39,054 nucleotides of DNA. Origin: Acidobacteriota bacterium. Lineage in GTDB: Bacteria > Acidobacteriota > Terriglobia > Bryobacterales > Bryobacteraceae. Below, in pieces: positions 31,723 through 39,054 of the stretch. The position numbers were made by a program, and so were the translations under genes. The stretch spans positions 1-39,054 of the forward strand of contig JAPKYX010000155.1 in NCBI GenBank assembly GCA_026394075.1, read 5' to 3'. How positions within the stretch are numbered: position 1 is the first letter of the stretch; each line of letters starts with the position of its first letter. The notes beneath the pieces are model-generated. The model ran no database searches and was not told the origin of the DNA. It saw only the letters and a program-made list of their open reading frames with translations.

Positions 31723-32472
31723 TCAACGGGGAAGAAACAGAACAATCGTCGCGGCAATGGCCAGCACGATCACCGATGTCGTGAAGACCTTTTCAGGAAT
31801 GTGCTTGATCACGCGGCGTCCCGTGAAGGCACCCAGCAGTGCCGGCACCACCAGCGCCGCGCCAAAGCTGAGCGACTGCGCGGAGATCAGCCCCTGCCAG
31901 CTGTAGATCGGGATCTTGGAGAGGTTGACGAGAAAGAAAAACCAGGCCCCCGTGGCCACAAACTGCTCGCGCGGCAGGTTCTGGCTGAGCAGGTAGATAT
32001 TCATCACCGGCCCGGCCGCATTGGCCACCATGGTCGAGAACCCGGCCGCGCTGCCGAAGAAGGCCGAATGCGCGTGGCCAGTTTCCGACGCCAGGTTGAT
32101 GCCCCGCAGCCGCAGGAAAAACAAAAGGATGCAGGCCAGGATAATAGCCCCCACCAGTGGCCGGATGATGTGCTCCGGAAAGCTCAACACCGCGCCGCCC
32201 AAGGCGCCGCCCACCGCCACGTAGGGAAACAGTTTGAACAAGGCCCCCGCGGCGGACTCTTTCCGGTAGGAGATCACCGCGAAGATGTCCGCCGTCAGCA
32301 GGACCGGCAATAGCCAGCCCGCCGACAGCCGCGCATCGCCCACCGCCACCACAAACAGTGGCACGGCCAGAATGCCCAGGCCGGGCATGCCGGTTTTGGC
32401 CACGCCGATATTGAAGGCACAGAAAATGGCCAGCGCCCAGCGCCAGGTAGGAAAGTCAGGAAGAACGAACAA
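31723..32472 (-). CDS. Sulfite exporter TauE/SafE family permease
   Basis: 249 residues from the TTG at 32472, with about eight membrane segments. The typical opening (WALAIFCAFNIGVAKTGMPGLGILAVPLFV) with its internal Gly/Pro-rich motif, and the second half repeat (SAAGFSTMVANAAGPVMNIYLLS), identify the family. Members export or import small sulfur-containing or organic anions such as sulfite, sulfoacetate or taurine products; the substrate here is not predictable. The longer TTG start at 32550 would add 26 Arg/Pro-rich residues unlike a membrane protein N-terminus. It is divergent from tatA, and 90 bases upstream of the sigma-54 activator gene on the same strand. Confidence 0.87.
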   Translation of the reverse strand: MFVLPDFPTWRWALAIFCAFNIGVAKTGMPGLGILAVPLFVVAVGDARLSAGWLLPVLLTADIFAVISYRKESAAGALFKLFPYVAVGGALGGAVLSFPEHIIRPLVGAIILACILLFFLRLRGINLASETGHAHSAFFGSAAGFSTMVANAAGPVMNIYLLSQNLPREQFVATGAWFFFLVNLSKIPIYSWQGLISAQSLSFGAALVVPALLGAFTGRRVIKHIPEKVFTTSVIVLAIAATIVLFLPR

Positions 32473-32544
32473 TCCACTAGGGTAGCGCGCCCGGCAACAC
32501 GGCCGGCCTGGGCGCTCTGGGCGGCCGAACGCGAACCGCCACGG

Positions 32545-32585
32545 TTGCAACGGGCAACCCTTGGGTTACAATCGAGCGAGGAGGT
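32545..32585 (+). promoter_or_regulatory. tat promoter and ribosome-binding site
   Basis: TTGCAA (32545) and TACAAT (32567) are separated by 16 bases and fit a sigma-70-type promoter. Transcription would start near 32579, immediately before the strong ribosome site GAGGAGGT, giving a very short leader to the ATG at 32591. Confidence 0.6.
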
Positions 32586-32590
32586 ATTCG

Positions 32591-33127
32591 ATGGGTCCGC
32601 TGGGCTGGCAAGAGACGGTGTTCATCTTTGTCCTTGCTTTGCTATTGTTCGGCCCTAAAAAGCTGCCCGAACTTGGCAAGACAATCGGCAAGGCTCTCAC
32701 CGAATTCCGACGCGCGTCAAACGAGCTAAAGTCGACGTTTGATCGCGAAATGTCCAATCTGGAAAAGGAAACCGAAGGCGTACGTCAGGCGACGTCCGAA
32801 GTGACGACCGACATTCAAAAGTCGGTCTACGACGGGTCGAGCTATGATTACAACTATTACGAAACCGGCTACGACGGCTATCAGCCGTACGAGTCGGCCT
32901 CATCCAGCATATCCACCGAAGGCGCATCCGCAACTCAGGACGCCGTCCCGTTAATCGCAGGTAGTTCTGCTGAGGCCGCTCCGGCCGAAGCTTCCGCGGG
33001 CAGTATTGCTGCTCCGGCGGGAGTGGAAGGAACCGTGCCGATGTCTACCCCAACGGTAGCGTCGAGCGAACCGGTTCATGTTGAGGCCTTGCCTCACACC
33101 GAAGCACCCAAGCAGAGTGCCGCTTAA
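32591..33127 (+). CDS. tatA: Twin-arginine translocase subunit TatA/TatB-like, with a long tail
   Basis: 178 residues. The N-terminal membrane helix and hinge (LGWQETVFIFVLALLLFGPKKLPELGKTIGKALTEFRRASNELK) are classic TatA/TatE, with the FGPKKLPELGK hinge. An amphipathic helix and charged region follow to about residue 75. The C-terminal 100 residues are disordered: first a Tyr-rich patch (SYDYNYYETGYDGYQPYE, about 82-100), then a Ser/Ala/Thr/Pro tail. TatA forms the pore that moves folded proteins across the inner membrane with TatC. It begins 6 bases after a GAGGAGGT site; an upstream ATG at 32561 adds no homology. tatC follows after 21 bases. A TatB role is possible since no separate tatB is present. 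Confidence 0.92.
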   Translation: MGPLGWQETVFIFVLALLLFGPKKLPELGKTIGKALTEFRRASNELKSTFDREMSNLEKETEGVRQATSEVTTDIQKSVYDGSSYDYNYYETGYDGYQPYESASSSISTEGASATQDAVPLIAGSSAEAAPAEASAGSIAAPAGVEGTVPMSTPTVASSEPVHVEALPHTEAPKQSAA

Positions 33128-33148
33128 GGATAGCGCTCAAAACAAGGC

Positions 33149-34270
33149 ATGTCAGGCGAAGAACAACCGAAGGGCACAACGCCCGAAGGAGGGAGTCCGT
33201 CTACTCCCGAGGTGAGCTATCACCAAACGGTAGACGATCCCTATGGCTATGGGTACGACCCCTATGCCGGTGCGTCTTCGCCTGAGGTGTCTCCAAGCGC
33301 ATCCGAAGTCCCCTCCAGTGTTCCCGCGCTTTCCACCCCCGCTGCTCCGCCTCCACCTCCGCCGCCTCCGGCTGATGAGGAAGAGGATGCGGACGACGAT
33401 GGGATGTTGCGGATGTCGTTTCTGGAGCACCTGGAAGAGCTCCGCAGCCGCCTGATCAAGATTGTCGCCGGCATGGCGGCCGCATTTTTCGGAGCCCTGA
33501 TTTTTGAGCCGCAGCTGTGGGACATAGTCCGTGCGCCCGCGGCGGCCGCTCTGACAAGTTTAGGGTTCTCGCCCAATTTGGCGCAGCTAACGCCCATGGA
33601 TGGCTTCACCACCATCTGGGTGAAACTGCCGCTGTTGTGTTCAGTGTTTATTGCTTCCCCGTGGGTGCTCTATCAGATCTGGGGCTTTATCGCGCCCGGG
33701 CTGTACAAGAAGGAACGCCGCTGGGCCGCTCCGTTCATCATCGTGTCCGCCGGCCTGTTTATCTCAGGCGGCCTGTTTGCCTACTTTGTGGCCTTCCGCT
33801 TCGGCCTCACCTTCCTGTTGGGCGTGGGCAAGGATATCGGCATTACGCCGGTTGTTTCGCTGGTGGAGTACTTTGACCTGTTCGTCAACGTGACGCTGGG
33901 CCTGGGTCTGCTGTTTGAGATGCCGGTGCTGATTTTCTTCCTGACGCTGTTGCGCATCGTCACCCCCAGCTTCCTGATTGCCAACTCGCGCTACGCGATC
34001 TTGCTCATCACCGTCGCCGCGGCCGTGGTGACACCAACGCCCGACGTCGTCAATCTGGCGCTGTTTGCGGTGCCGATGATCCTGCTGTTCTTCGTGGGCG
34101 TGTTTGGCGGCTGGATCCTGACGCTGCACCGCGAAGGCAAGAAGGGTACTATCCGCCTGATCAAGCTGATCGCCTTGGGGCTGGTACTAGCGGCTCTAGG
34201 CGGCGTGGCCTTGGCGGTGCTACAGTTCGGGTATCATTTAATCTCGACTTGGCCGTTCCTGACCCGCTAA
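33149..34270 (+). CDS. tatC: Twin-arginine translocase subunit TatC with a long disordered N-terminus
   Basis: 373 residues. The TatC core begins at about residue 88 (MSFLEHLEELRSRLIKI) and has six membrane segments to the end, with the landmarks FTTIWVKLPLLCSVFIASPWVLYQIWGFIAPGLYKKERRW, the segment LLFEMPVLIFFLTLL and TPTPDVVNLALFAVPM. TatC recognises the twin-arginine signal. The first 85 residues are extra: a Tyr/Asp/Gly patch (DDPYGYGYDPYAGA, about 29-42), a Ser/Pro-rich stretch, a run of eight prolines, and an acidic DEEEDADDD cluster. The patch echoes the Tyr-rich tail of TatA next door. It is co-oriented with tatA and probably co-transcribed. A small basic protein gene follows 30 bases downstream. 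Confidence 0.95.
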   Translation: MSGEEQPKGTTPEGGSPSTPEVSYHQTVDDPYGYGYDPYAGASSPEVSPSASEVPSSVPALSTPAAPPPPPPPPADEEEDADDDGMLRMSFLEHLEELRSRLIKIVAGMAAAFFGALIFEPQLWDIVRAPAAAALTSLGFSPNLAQLTPMDGFTTIWVKLPLLCSVFIASPWVLYQIWGFIAPGLYKKERRWAAPFIIVSAGLFISGGLFAYFVAFRFGLTFLLGVGKDIGITPVVSLVEYFDLFVNVTLGLGLLFEMPVLIFFLTLLRIVTPSFLIANSRYAILLITVAAAVVTPTPDVVNLALFAVPMILLFFVGVFGGWILTLHREGKKGTIRLIKLIALGLVLAALGGVALAVLQFGYHLISTWPFLTR

Positions 34271-34300
34271 CGAACGGTACAGCAAGAATAAGGCCCGGGC

Positions 34301-34567
34301 GTGGACCTATACAAAACCATCCGTGAACTTCTCGACGAGCGCAACCGCATCGACTCGTTGATCCATCGTCTGGAGTCCATGCAACACCAGGCGATCACCG
34401 CGCAGGCGCGCAAGGATCCCCCCAAGCGCAGGGGCCGCAAACAGATGTCGGAATCAGAGCGCAAGGAAGTTTCCGAGCGGATGCGCAAGTATTGGGAGAC
34501 CCGCCGCAAAGGTGCTCAGCTTGAGAACGGCCACCGGGCCGCCCCAGGCGAACTGACCGGCACCTAG
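34301..34567 (+). CDS. Small basic protein with an RGRK/ERKEVSERMRKYW motif
   Basis: 88 residues from a GTG start, with AAGG about 10 bases upstream. The N-terminal third is a predicted coiled coil (LYKTIRELLDERNRIDSLIHRLESM). The middle is strongly basic (RKDPPKRRGRKQMSESERKEVSERMRKYWETRRKG). The 'RRGRK.MS..ER..VS.RM.KYW..RRK' block is a pattern I recall from small proteins of Acidobacteria, and it suggests nucleic-acid binding, although no function is established. It follows tatC by 30 bases and may share its transcript. A large inverted repeat lies 35 bases downstream. Confidence 0.75.
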   Translation: MDLYKTIRELLDERNRIDSLIHRLESMQHQAITAQARKDPPKRRGRKQMSESERKEVSERMRKYWETRRKGAQLENGHRAAPGELTGT

Positions 34568-34602
34568 CTGCGTCGAACCCGTTTTGATGAAGCCCACGGC
34601 CT

Positions 34603-34667
34603 AGCCCCATGCGTCAGCTTGGGGCTTGTGCGATGACGCGAAAAGCCCCAAGCTCGCGCATGGGGCT
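34603..34667. repeat. 25-base near-perfect inverted repeat with double-hairpin potential
   Basis: Arms at 34603-34627 and 34643-34667 match at 23 of 25 positions around a 15-base spacer. Each arm is also a small palindrome by itself (AGCCCCA ... TGGGGCT), so the sequence can form one long hairpin or two short ones. It sits in a 181-base gap between a plus-strand gene and a convergent methyltransferase gene. It may act as a terminator, a REP/BIME-like element or a remnant of a small mobile element. The rest of the gap shows nothing else. Confidence 0.7.
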
Positions 34668-34748
34668 GTGCAAGTAGCGGGTTTCACCAATCGACACCGG
34701 TCATTCGCCGGCGCAGGGACGAGATCGCTGCCCTGCCGGCTCGCGAGC

Positions 34749-35423
34749 CTACGCCCGCTTGAAGAACCAAAGCCAGAAATACTGCTGGCCCGCTCCGTGC
34801 CGGTAGCGCGGCTCAAATCCGCAGCGTTCCGCCATGGCCACCGCGTCGGCATCCGAATAAGGCACACCCAGCCAAGTGTCATCGGCCGTCGTCGACAAGG
34901 TGGCGTCGCCCTGCACTTGGAACTTGAAGAGGCGCCCGGGCTTCAGCAGGCGGTTCACCTCGCGTACGTAGCTTTCGATTACTTCGCGGGAGGGGATGTG
35001 CTGGAAGACGATCGAAGAGAACGCAAAGTCAAAGCCGTCCCCGGCCGGAATCACCGAGAGGTCCATGCCGTTGTTCTGGTAGACGTGGGCGTTGGGTGTC
35101 GAGGCGAGTGCCGCCGTGGCTTGGGCGATCATTTCGGCAGACACATCCACCGCGTGAACTTCGCCAAACAGCTCCGCCAGCGCCCGCGTGACCCGGCCCG
35201 CGCCGCAGCCAATCTCGAGCACCCGCATCTGCTTCGGGTCGGTCCCCTGGCAGATGTTGATCATGTCGGTGAGGATCTCCTCACTCACCGTCTGGCGGCC
35301 GGAGGCGAAGAATTCCTCGTCGGTCCAGTCTTCTTTCGCCGTCTGGACATAGTAGCGGGCGTTCTCTTTGGCGCGGGCGTCCCAATCGAGACGCATCTTT
35401 TCGAGCTGTTCAGCTAAGGTCAC
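34749..35423 (-). CDS. Class I SAM-dependent methyltransferase
   Basis: 224 residues. The Rossmann-fold motif I is VLEIGCGAGRVTRAL (about residues 68-82), followed by the acidic motif HAVDVSAEMI that binds the SAM ribose, then FDFAFSSIVFQHIPSREVIESYVREVNRLLKPGRLFKF typical of methyltransferase domain 11/25 proteins. The N-terminal segment (MTLAEQLEKMRLDWDARAKENARYYV) and the closing FWLWFFKRA are shared by a group of unassigned bacterial methyltransferases. Substrate unknown. It is divergent from the CocE-type hydrolase gene, 38 bases away. Confidence 0.88.
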   Translation of the reverse strand: MTLAEQLEKMRLDWDARAKENARYYVQTAKEDWTDEEFFASGRQTVSEEILTDMINICQGTDPKQMRVLEIGCGAGRVTRALAELFGEVHAVDVSAEMIAQATAALASTPNAHVYQNNGMDLSVIPAGDGFDFAFSSIVFQHIPSREVIESYVREVNRLLKPGRLFKFQVQGDATLSTTADDTWLGVPYSDADAVAMAERCGFEPRYRHGAGQQYFWLWFFKRA

Positions 35424-35461
35424 TGAACTTCATTCTACCGTTTGCGGATAAAATCACTTCC

Positions 35462-37246
35462 ATGCGCTTCCTGTTGCCACTGTTGTCCCTCGCCGCCCTT
35501 GCCCAACCAAATTTCCAGGGAGGCGCCGCCGCCGCCCCCGGCGGCAAACCGATCGTCGCCAAGATCAAGATCCTCTCGCATGTCGCCGTGCCGATGCGGG
35601 ACGGCGTCAAGCTCTATGCCGACATCTACGTGCCCTCCGCGCCCGGAAAGTACCCGGTGCTGATCATCCGCACTCCATACGGCGTGCAGCGCGATGGCAT
35701 GCACGAAGAGGCCGTGCCGTTTGCACAGAATGGCTTTGCGGTCGTTGTGCAGGACGTGCGCGGGCGCTATGAGTCCGATGGCCAGTGGGATCCATTCCGC
35801 GATGAAGGCCGCGACGGCCACGACACCATTGAGTGGGCGGCTAAGCAAGCTTGGTCCAACGGCAAGGTCGGAACGCAGGGCGGCAGCTACCTGGGCCATG
35901 TGCAGTGGGGCGCGATTTCGCAGCAGCCCAAGAGCCTGGTCACCGCGGTTCCCCGCGTTGCCTCCACCTCGATCTATCACAACTGGGCTTACTTCGGCGG
36001 CGCTTTCCGGTTGAGCTTCAACTACGGCTGGGGCGTGGTGCGCATGCCGCATCGCATCATGCAGCCACAGTACTGGCATGCCTCGGCGACCGCGCCGGAA
36101 GAGCTGCGCTACGAGAACATCCTGTGGAATCTGCCGCTCTCGACCATCGACCTGACCAGCTCCAACACCGCCGTGAAGCACTTTCGTGACTGGGTGAATC
36201 ACACGAGCTACGACGCCTACTGGAAAGCCATCTCCGACGAAGAGCACTTCGACAAAGTGAACGTGCCGCTCTACACCCAAGGCGGCTGGTTCGACATCTT
36301 CCTGGCCGGCACCATCAACGGCTACACGGGCGTCCGGGCCAAGGGCTCGGCGGCCGCGAAGAAGGCGGTGAAGTTGTGGGTGGGTCCGTGGGGCCACGGC
36401 CCGTCGCAGAAGTTTGGCGAAGTCGATTTCGGACCCACCGCCAACCGCACGCACCCGGAGCGCGAGATCCGCTGGTACAACCACTATCTGAAGGGCGAGG
36501 ACAACGGCATCGACCGCGAGGCACCGGTGGAGATCTTCTACATGGGCGCCAACAAGTGGAAGCACGAACAGGATTGGCCCATCCCCGGCACCAACTTCAA
36601 GCCGCTCTATTTGACCAGCAACGGCGGCGCCAACTCCCTGCGCGGCGACGGTGCGTTGAGCTGGGACAAGTCCAGTGCGGCCAAGCCGGATACCTACACC
36701 TACGACCCGATGAACCCCGTCCTGTCGTTGGGCGGCAACAACTGCTGCGGCACGCCGACGCTGGCCGGCCCGTATGACCAGCGCCCCGTGGAGCGCCGCG
36801 CTGACGTGCTGGTCTATTCGGGCGAGATTCTGAAGGCTCCGGTGGCCATTGCGGGTCCGGTGAAGATGAAGCTGTGGGCCGCAACCGATGGTCCGGATAC
36901 CGATTGGGTGGTGAAGTTGGTGGATGTCTACCCCAACGGCTACGCCATGAACGTCGCCGAAGGTATCCTTCGGGCCCGCTTCCGCAAGAGCCTCTCAACG
37001 CCGGAGCTGCTGACGCCGAACCAGGCTTATGAGTTCGAAGTAGACATGGTGGGCACAGCCAACGTCTTCGGCGTCGGCCACCAGATCCGCGTCGACATCA
37101 CCTCCAGCCACTTCCCGCAGTTCGACCGCAACCTGAACACGGGTGAAGGCCCGGATTCGGCCAAAGTGCGGATCGCCAAGAACACGATCTTCCACTCGGC
37201 CGACCGCCCGTCGGCGATCATCTTGCCGGTGGTGCCGCTGCCTTAG
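35462..37246 (+). CDS. Secreted CocE/NonD family hydrolase (peptidase S15-like)
   Basis: 594 residues. A signal peptide (MRFLLPLLSLAALAQPNFQ) is followed by the alpha/beta hydrolase domain of the Xaa-Pro dipeptidyl-peptidase/cocaine-esterase group. The opening VAVPMRDGVKLYADIYVP and QDVRGRYESDGQWDPF are typical. The likely triad is S142 (GTQGGSYLG), D278 (GGWFDIF) and H312 (GPWGHG). From about residue 410 the C-terminal jelly-roll domain (ADVLVYSGEILKAPVAIAGP, VRIAKNTIFHSADRPSAIILPV) completes the family architecture. It would cleave an ester or amide in the periplasm or outside; the substrate is not predictable. Its stop codon overlaps the stop of the convergent PIN gene. Confidence 0.93.
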   Translation: MRFLLPLLSLAALAQPNFQGGAAAAPGGKPIVAKIKILSHVAVPMRDGVKLYADIYVPSAPGKYPVLIIRTPYGVQRDGMHEEAVPFAQNGFAVVVQDVRGRYESDGQWDPFRDEGRDGHDTIEWAAKQAWSNGKVGTQGGSYLGHVQWGAISQQPKSLVTAVPRVASTSIYHNWAYFGGAFRLSFNYGWGVVRMPHRIMQPQYWHASATAPEELRYENILWNLPLSTIDLTSSNTAVKHFRDWVNHTSYDAYWKAISDEEHFDKVNVPLYTQGGWFDIFLAGTINGYTGVRAKGSAAAKKAVKLWVGPWGHGPSQKFGEVDFGPTANRTHPEREIRWYNHYLKGEDNGIDREAPVEIFYMGANKWKHEQDWPIPGTNFKPLYLTSNGGANSLRGDGALSWDKSSAAKPDTYTYDPMNPVLSLGGNNCCGTPTLAGPYDQRPVERRADVLVYSGEILKAPVAIAGPVKMKLWAATDGPDTDWVVKLVDVYPNGYAMNVAEGILRARFRKSLSTPELLTPNQAYEFEVDMVGTANVFGVGHQIRVDITSSHFPQFDRNLNTGEGPDSAKVRIAKNTIFHSADRPSAIILPVVPLP

Positions 37247-37644
37247 ATGGCGATGATCTGGGCCGACGGATCCAGACGACGCAGATCACTTGGATCACTG
37301 GTCACGATGGCGGCCCGGCGCTCCCGGGCCACGATCACGACTGAGGCGTCGATGACATCCGGTGAGCCGGAGGCGCCGCAGAGTTCTCCGCACGCGCGGG
37401 CCAGCGGTGGATCCAGTGGGACAATCTCCACTTCCTCGCTCCGCAAGAACCGCGCCAGGTTCACTTGAACGCGACCATCGCGCCAAGCTTGTCCCACCAC
37501 GCCCGCCGGGACTCGGAAAGCCCTGCCTTGAGCCAGCGCGCGATCGAGCAAAGCAATCATCCGCTTATCGCCGCGATCCAAGGCGATCAGCGCGCCAGCA
37601 TCCAGCACGAGGCCTACTGCGGTGCGAGTGCGCGTTCCGCCCAT
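37243..37644 (-). CDS. PIN-domain toxin (VapC-like ribonuclease)
   Basis: 133 residues. The PIN fold opens with GLVLDAGALIALDRGD (catalytic Asp, about 15), continues with FRVPAGVVGQAWRDGRVQVNLARFL, and carries the later acidic sites in SPDVIDASVVIVA and VTSDPSDLRRL. The Gln where many PIN proteins have Glu (GQAW) is common in one PIN subgroup, so it does not argue for inactivation. Such proteins are RNA-cleaving toxins paired with an antitoxin. The gene starts inside the 3' end of the antitoxin gene with a 31-base overlap, the usual vapBC layout. Confidence 0.85.
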   Translation of the reverse strand: MGGTRTRTAVGLVLDAGALIALDRGDKRMIALLDRALAQGRAFRVPAGVVGQAWRDGRVQVNLARFLRSEEVEIVPLDPPLARACGELCGASGSPDVIDASVVIVARERRAAIVTSDPSDLRRLDPSAQIIAI

Positions 37645-37844
37645 TCGATGTCCTCACCAGAGGGTTCGCCATACTGCCGGACCAGATCTCGCAGCAGTGT
37701 CCGTAGCGACTCGCGTTTCTCTTGCTGCTCCAACGCTCGGGTAATGTAGCCCGAGACCGAATCGGCTCGTCCGGCCCGGACTTCCCGGCGGACCCTGGCC
37801 AGTTGGTCTTTCGGTAGACTGATGGCGATCTTCGATCGGGTCAT
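37614..37844 (-). CDS. Ribbon-helix-helix antitoxin (VapB-like)
   Basis: 76 residues from the ATG at 37844. The N-terminus (RSKIAISLPKDQLARVRREVRAGRADSVSGYITRALEQQ) is a ribbon-helix-helix DNA-binding domain with the typical spacing strand-helix-helix. The C-terminal half (LLRDLVRQYGEPSGEDIEWAERAL) would wrap the PIN toxin. In such modules the antitoxin alone or with the toxin represses the shared promoter. A start at 37883 adds 13 residues with no homology and was rejected. Confidence 0.85.
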   Translation of the reverse strand: MTRSKIAISLPKDQLARVRREVRAGRADSVSGYITRALEQQEKRESLRTLLRDLVRQYGEPSGEDIEWAERALAPQ

Positions 37845-37917
37845 ACTTGAATCATACCGCCCGCGAGCTGGCCGGCCGGGCACACGTCTCCCCCCATACC
37901 TGCGCTATCCATAGAAG

Positions 37918-39054
37918 ATGACGCGCCGCACTTTTCTTGCCAGCTCTGCCGCCTTGGCCGCCCAAGGCACTCCCTCGATCAACGCTGCCCGCCTGCGCCA
38001 GCGGCTGGAGCAGTTAAGCGCCTTCGGTCGTCCCGCCGGTGGCAGCTTTGCGGATGGTGTCACCCGGGTCGCCTTTACTGACCCCTTTGTGGGGGCGTCG
38101 AAGTGGTTGGTGGGCGAAATGAAGGCAATGGGCTTGACGGTCCGGGTGGATCAAGCGGGCAACATCTACGGGCGTCGCGCGGGCACTGACCCAACGGCCA
38201 AGGCGGTGCTCTCGGGCTCGCATATCGATAGCGTGCCGAGCGGCGGCAACTTTGATGGACCGCTGGGAACGCTGGCCGCGCTCGAAGTAATCGACACTTT
38301 GCGCGACCACAACATCGCAACGCGTCATCCGGTGGAAGCCGTGGCTTGGGTGGGCGAAGAAGGTGTGGCCTTCAGCCGCGGGTTGTTTGGATCGAACGCG
38401 GCCACCAAGGGACTGGCGACGAAGGATCTGGCTGAGACCTGGAACGGCATGACGCTGGCTGATGCGCTGCGCAAGATCGGCGGGGACCCGGCACGCGTCG
38501 CCCAACCCTGGATCAAACGCGGCGACTACGCGGGCTACATCGAACTGCATATCGAGCAGGGGCGCCGCATGCTGCGCCAGACCTCGCAGATCGGCATTGT
38601 GGAAGGCATCGTGGCCATCGTGCGCTATCCGGTGACCGTGCTGGGCGAAGCCAACCACGCGGGTACGACGATGATGGCGGACCGGCGCGATGCGCTGGTG
38701 GGGGCCAGCGAACTGGTGCTGGCCGTCAACCGGCTGGCACAATCGCTGCCCGGCAATCAGGTGGCGACGGTGGGCATGCTGACGGTGAAGCCGGGCGCGG
38801 CCAACGTGATTCCGGGCGAGGTGAACTTGACGGTGGAGATGCGGGACATGTCGTCGGCCACGCTCGAAAAGATGACAGCGCAGCTGCGAGCCGAATGCGA
38901 CCGCATCGCTCGCGAGCGCAAGGTGGAGTTCCGCTGGACGCCGGTGGCCTTGCGCGATGGTCAGCCCAGTGACGCCGGCGTCATGAAGTCCTTGGAAGCG
39001 GCCGCCACCCGGCGCGGATTGAAGCCGCAGCGCTTGCCTTCCGGTGCCGGGCAC
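37918..39054 (+). CDS. Tat-exported M20-family amidohydrolase (hydantoinase/carbamoylase type), 5' part
   Basis: The frame is open from ATG 37918 to the window edge (379 codons), so the gene is cut. The N-terminus TRRTFLASSAALAAQG is a twin-arginine signal. The catalytic domain then shows metal ligands H102 and D104 (GSHIDSV), D113 (GGNFDG) and E147/E148 (WVGEEGVAF), plus the mid-domain YIELHIEQGRRM and GEANHAGTTMMADRRDAL motifs typical of the allantoate amidohydrolase / N-carbamoyl amino-acid hydrolase group. The window ends at SGAGH, just before the expected Asp-Ala. It would hydrolyse an N-carbamoyl or related amide in the periplasm. An AGAAG site lies just upstream. Confidence 0.9.
   Translation, partial: MTRRTFLASSAALAAQGTPSINAARLRQRLEQLSAFGRPAGGSFADGVTRVAFTDPFVGASKWLVGEMKAMGLTVRVDQAGNIYGRRAGTDPTAKAVLSGSHIDSVPSGGNFDGPLGTLAALEVIDTLRDHNIATRHPVEAVAWVGEEGVAFSRGLFGSNAATKGLATKDLAETWNGMTLADALRKIGGDPARVAQPWIKRGDYAGYIELHIEQGRRMLRQTSQIGIVEGIVAIVRYPVTVLGEANHAGTTMMADRRDALVGASELVLAVNRLAQSLPGNQVATVGMLTVKPGAANVIPGEVNLTVEMRDMSSATLEKMTAQLRAECDRIARERKVEFRWTPVALRDGQPSDAGVMKSLEAAATRRGLKPQRLPSGAGH

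Noticed and set aside
38014..39054. 346-codon open frame on the minus strand
   Set aside because: It is the shadow of the Tat-signal M20 amidohydrolase on the plus strand, whose motifs and signal peptide are clear. The minus frame reads as low-complexity His/Arg/Gln-rich sequence.

Overview
The window is high-GC bacterial chromosome with no phage, plasmid or transposase genes. The best guess is an acidobacterium of the Bryobacterales/Solibacteraceae type. This rests on an Oar-like TonB-dependent receptor, a BlaI/BlaR1 pair whose sensor ends in a TonB domain, a long two-domain ThyX, a DUF4331 protein and a small RGRK-type basic protein. It is an inference from gene content, since no rRNA or ribosomal marker lies in the window.

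Layout. 1-2155: tail of a DUF4331 protein, a LolA-like secreted protein on the minus strand, then a minus-strand thiS-secG-tRNA-Leu(GAG) cluster. 2317-15611: a long complex I operon, nuoA-C-D-E-F-G-H-J-K-L-M-N, tightly packed and ended by a strong hairpin; nuoB and nuoI are missing from it. 15667-20292: a small unknown protein, a REP-like hairpin, a large outer-membrane receptor and a divergent alpha/beta hydrolase fused to a repeat domain that is probably a beta-propeller. 20420-23674: a stand-alone B12-binding protein, a NYN/OST-HTH RNA-metabolism protein, ridA and a coupled pair of unknown genes. 23671-27524: an MFS transporter, a nucleotidyltransferase gene broken by one in-frame amber codon, and a head-to-head dut/thyX pair. 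27587-30289: a secreted triple-repeat protein and a BlaI/BlaR1-TonB signalling pair with visible operators. 30349-32472: a sigma-54 activator with a receiver domain that lacks its phospho-acceptor, and a TauE/SafE permease. 32591-34567: tatA, tatC and a small basic protein. 34603-37246: a large inverted repeat, a methyltransferase and a CocE-type hydrolase. 37243-39054: a VapBC-like pair and the start of a Tat-exported M20 amidohydrolase.

How the genes work together. The nuo operon encodes the NADH module (E, F, G), the membrane arm (A, H, J-N) and part of the connecting module (C, D). NuoB and NuoI, which carry clusters N2, N6a and N6b, must be supplied from elsewhere. dUTPase makes dUMP, which ThyX methylates, and their start codons share bases on opposite strands. 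TatA and TatC form an export system, and the last gene carries a twin-arginine signal that would use it. BlaI and BlaR1 form a protease-relieved repressor circuit.

Most unusual items: the missing nuoB/nuoI, the His-rich loop in NuoL, tyrosine-rich tails shared by TatA and TatC, the ThyX motif divided between two half-domains, the overlapping dut/thyX starts, the M56-TonB sensor, the uncharacterised pair at 22824-23674 and several strong unexplained hairpins.
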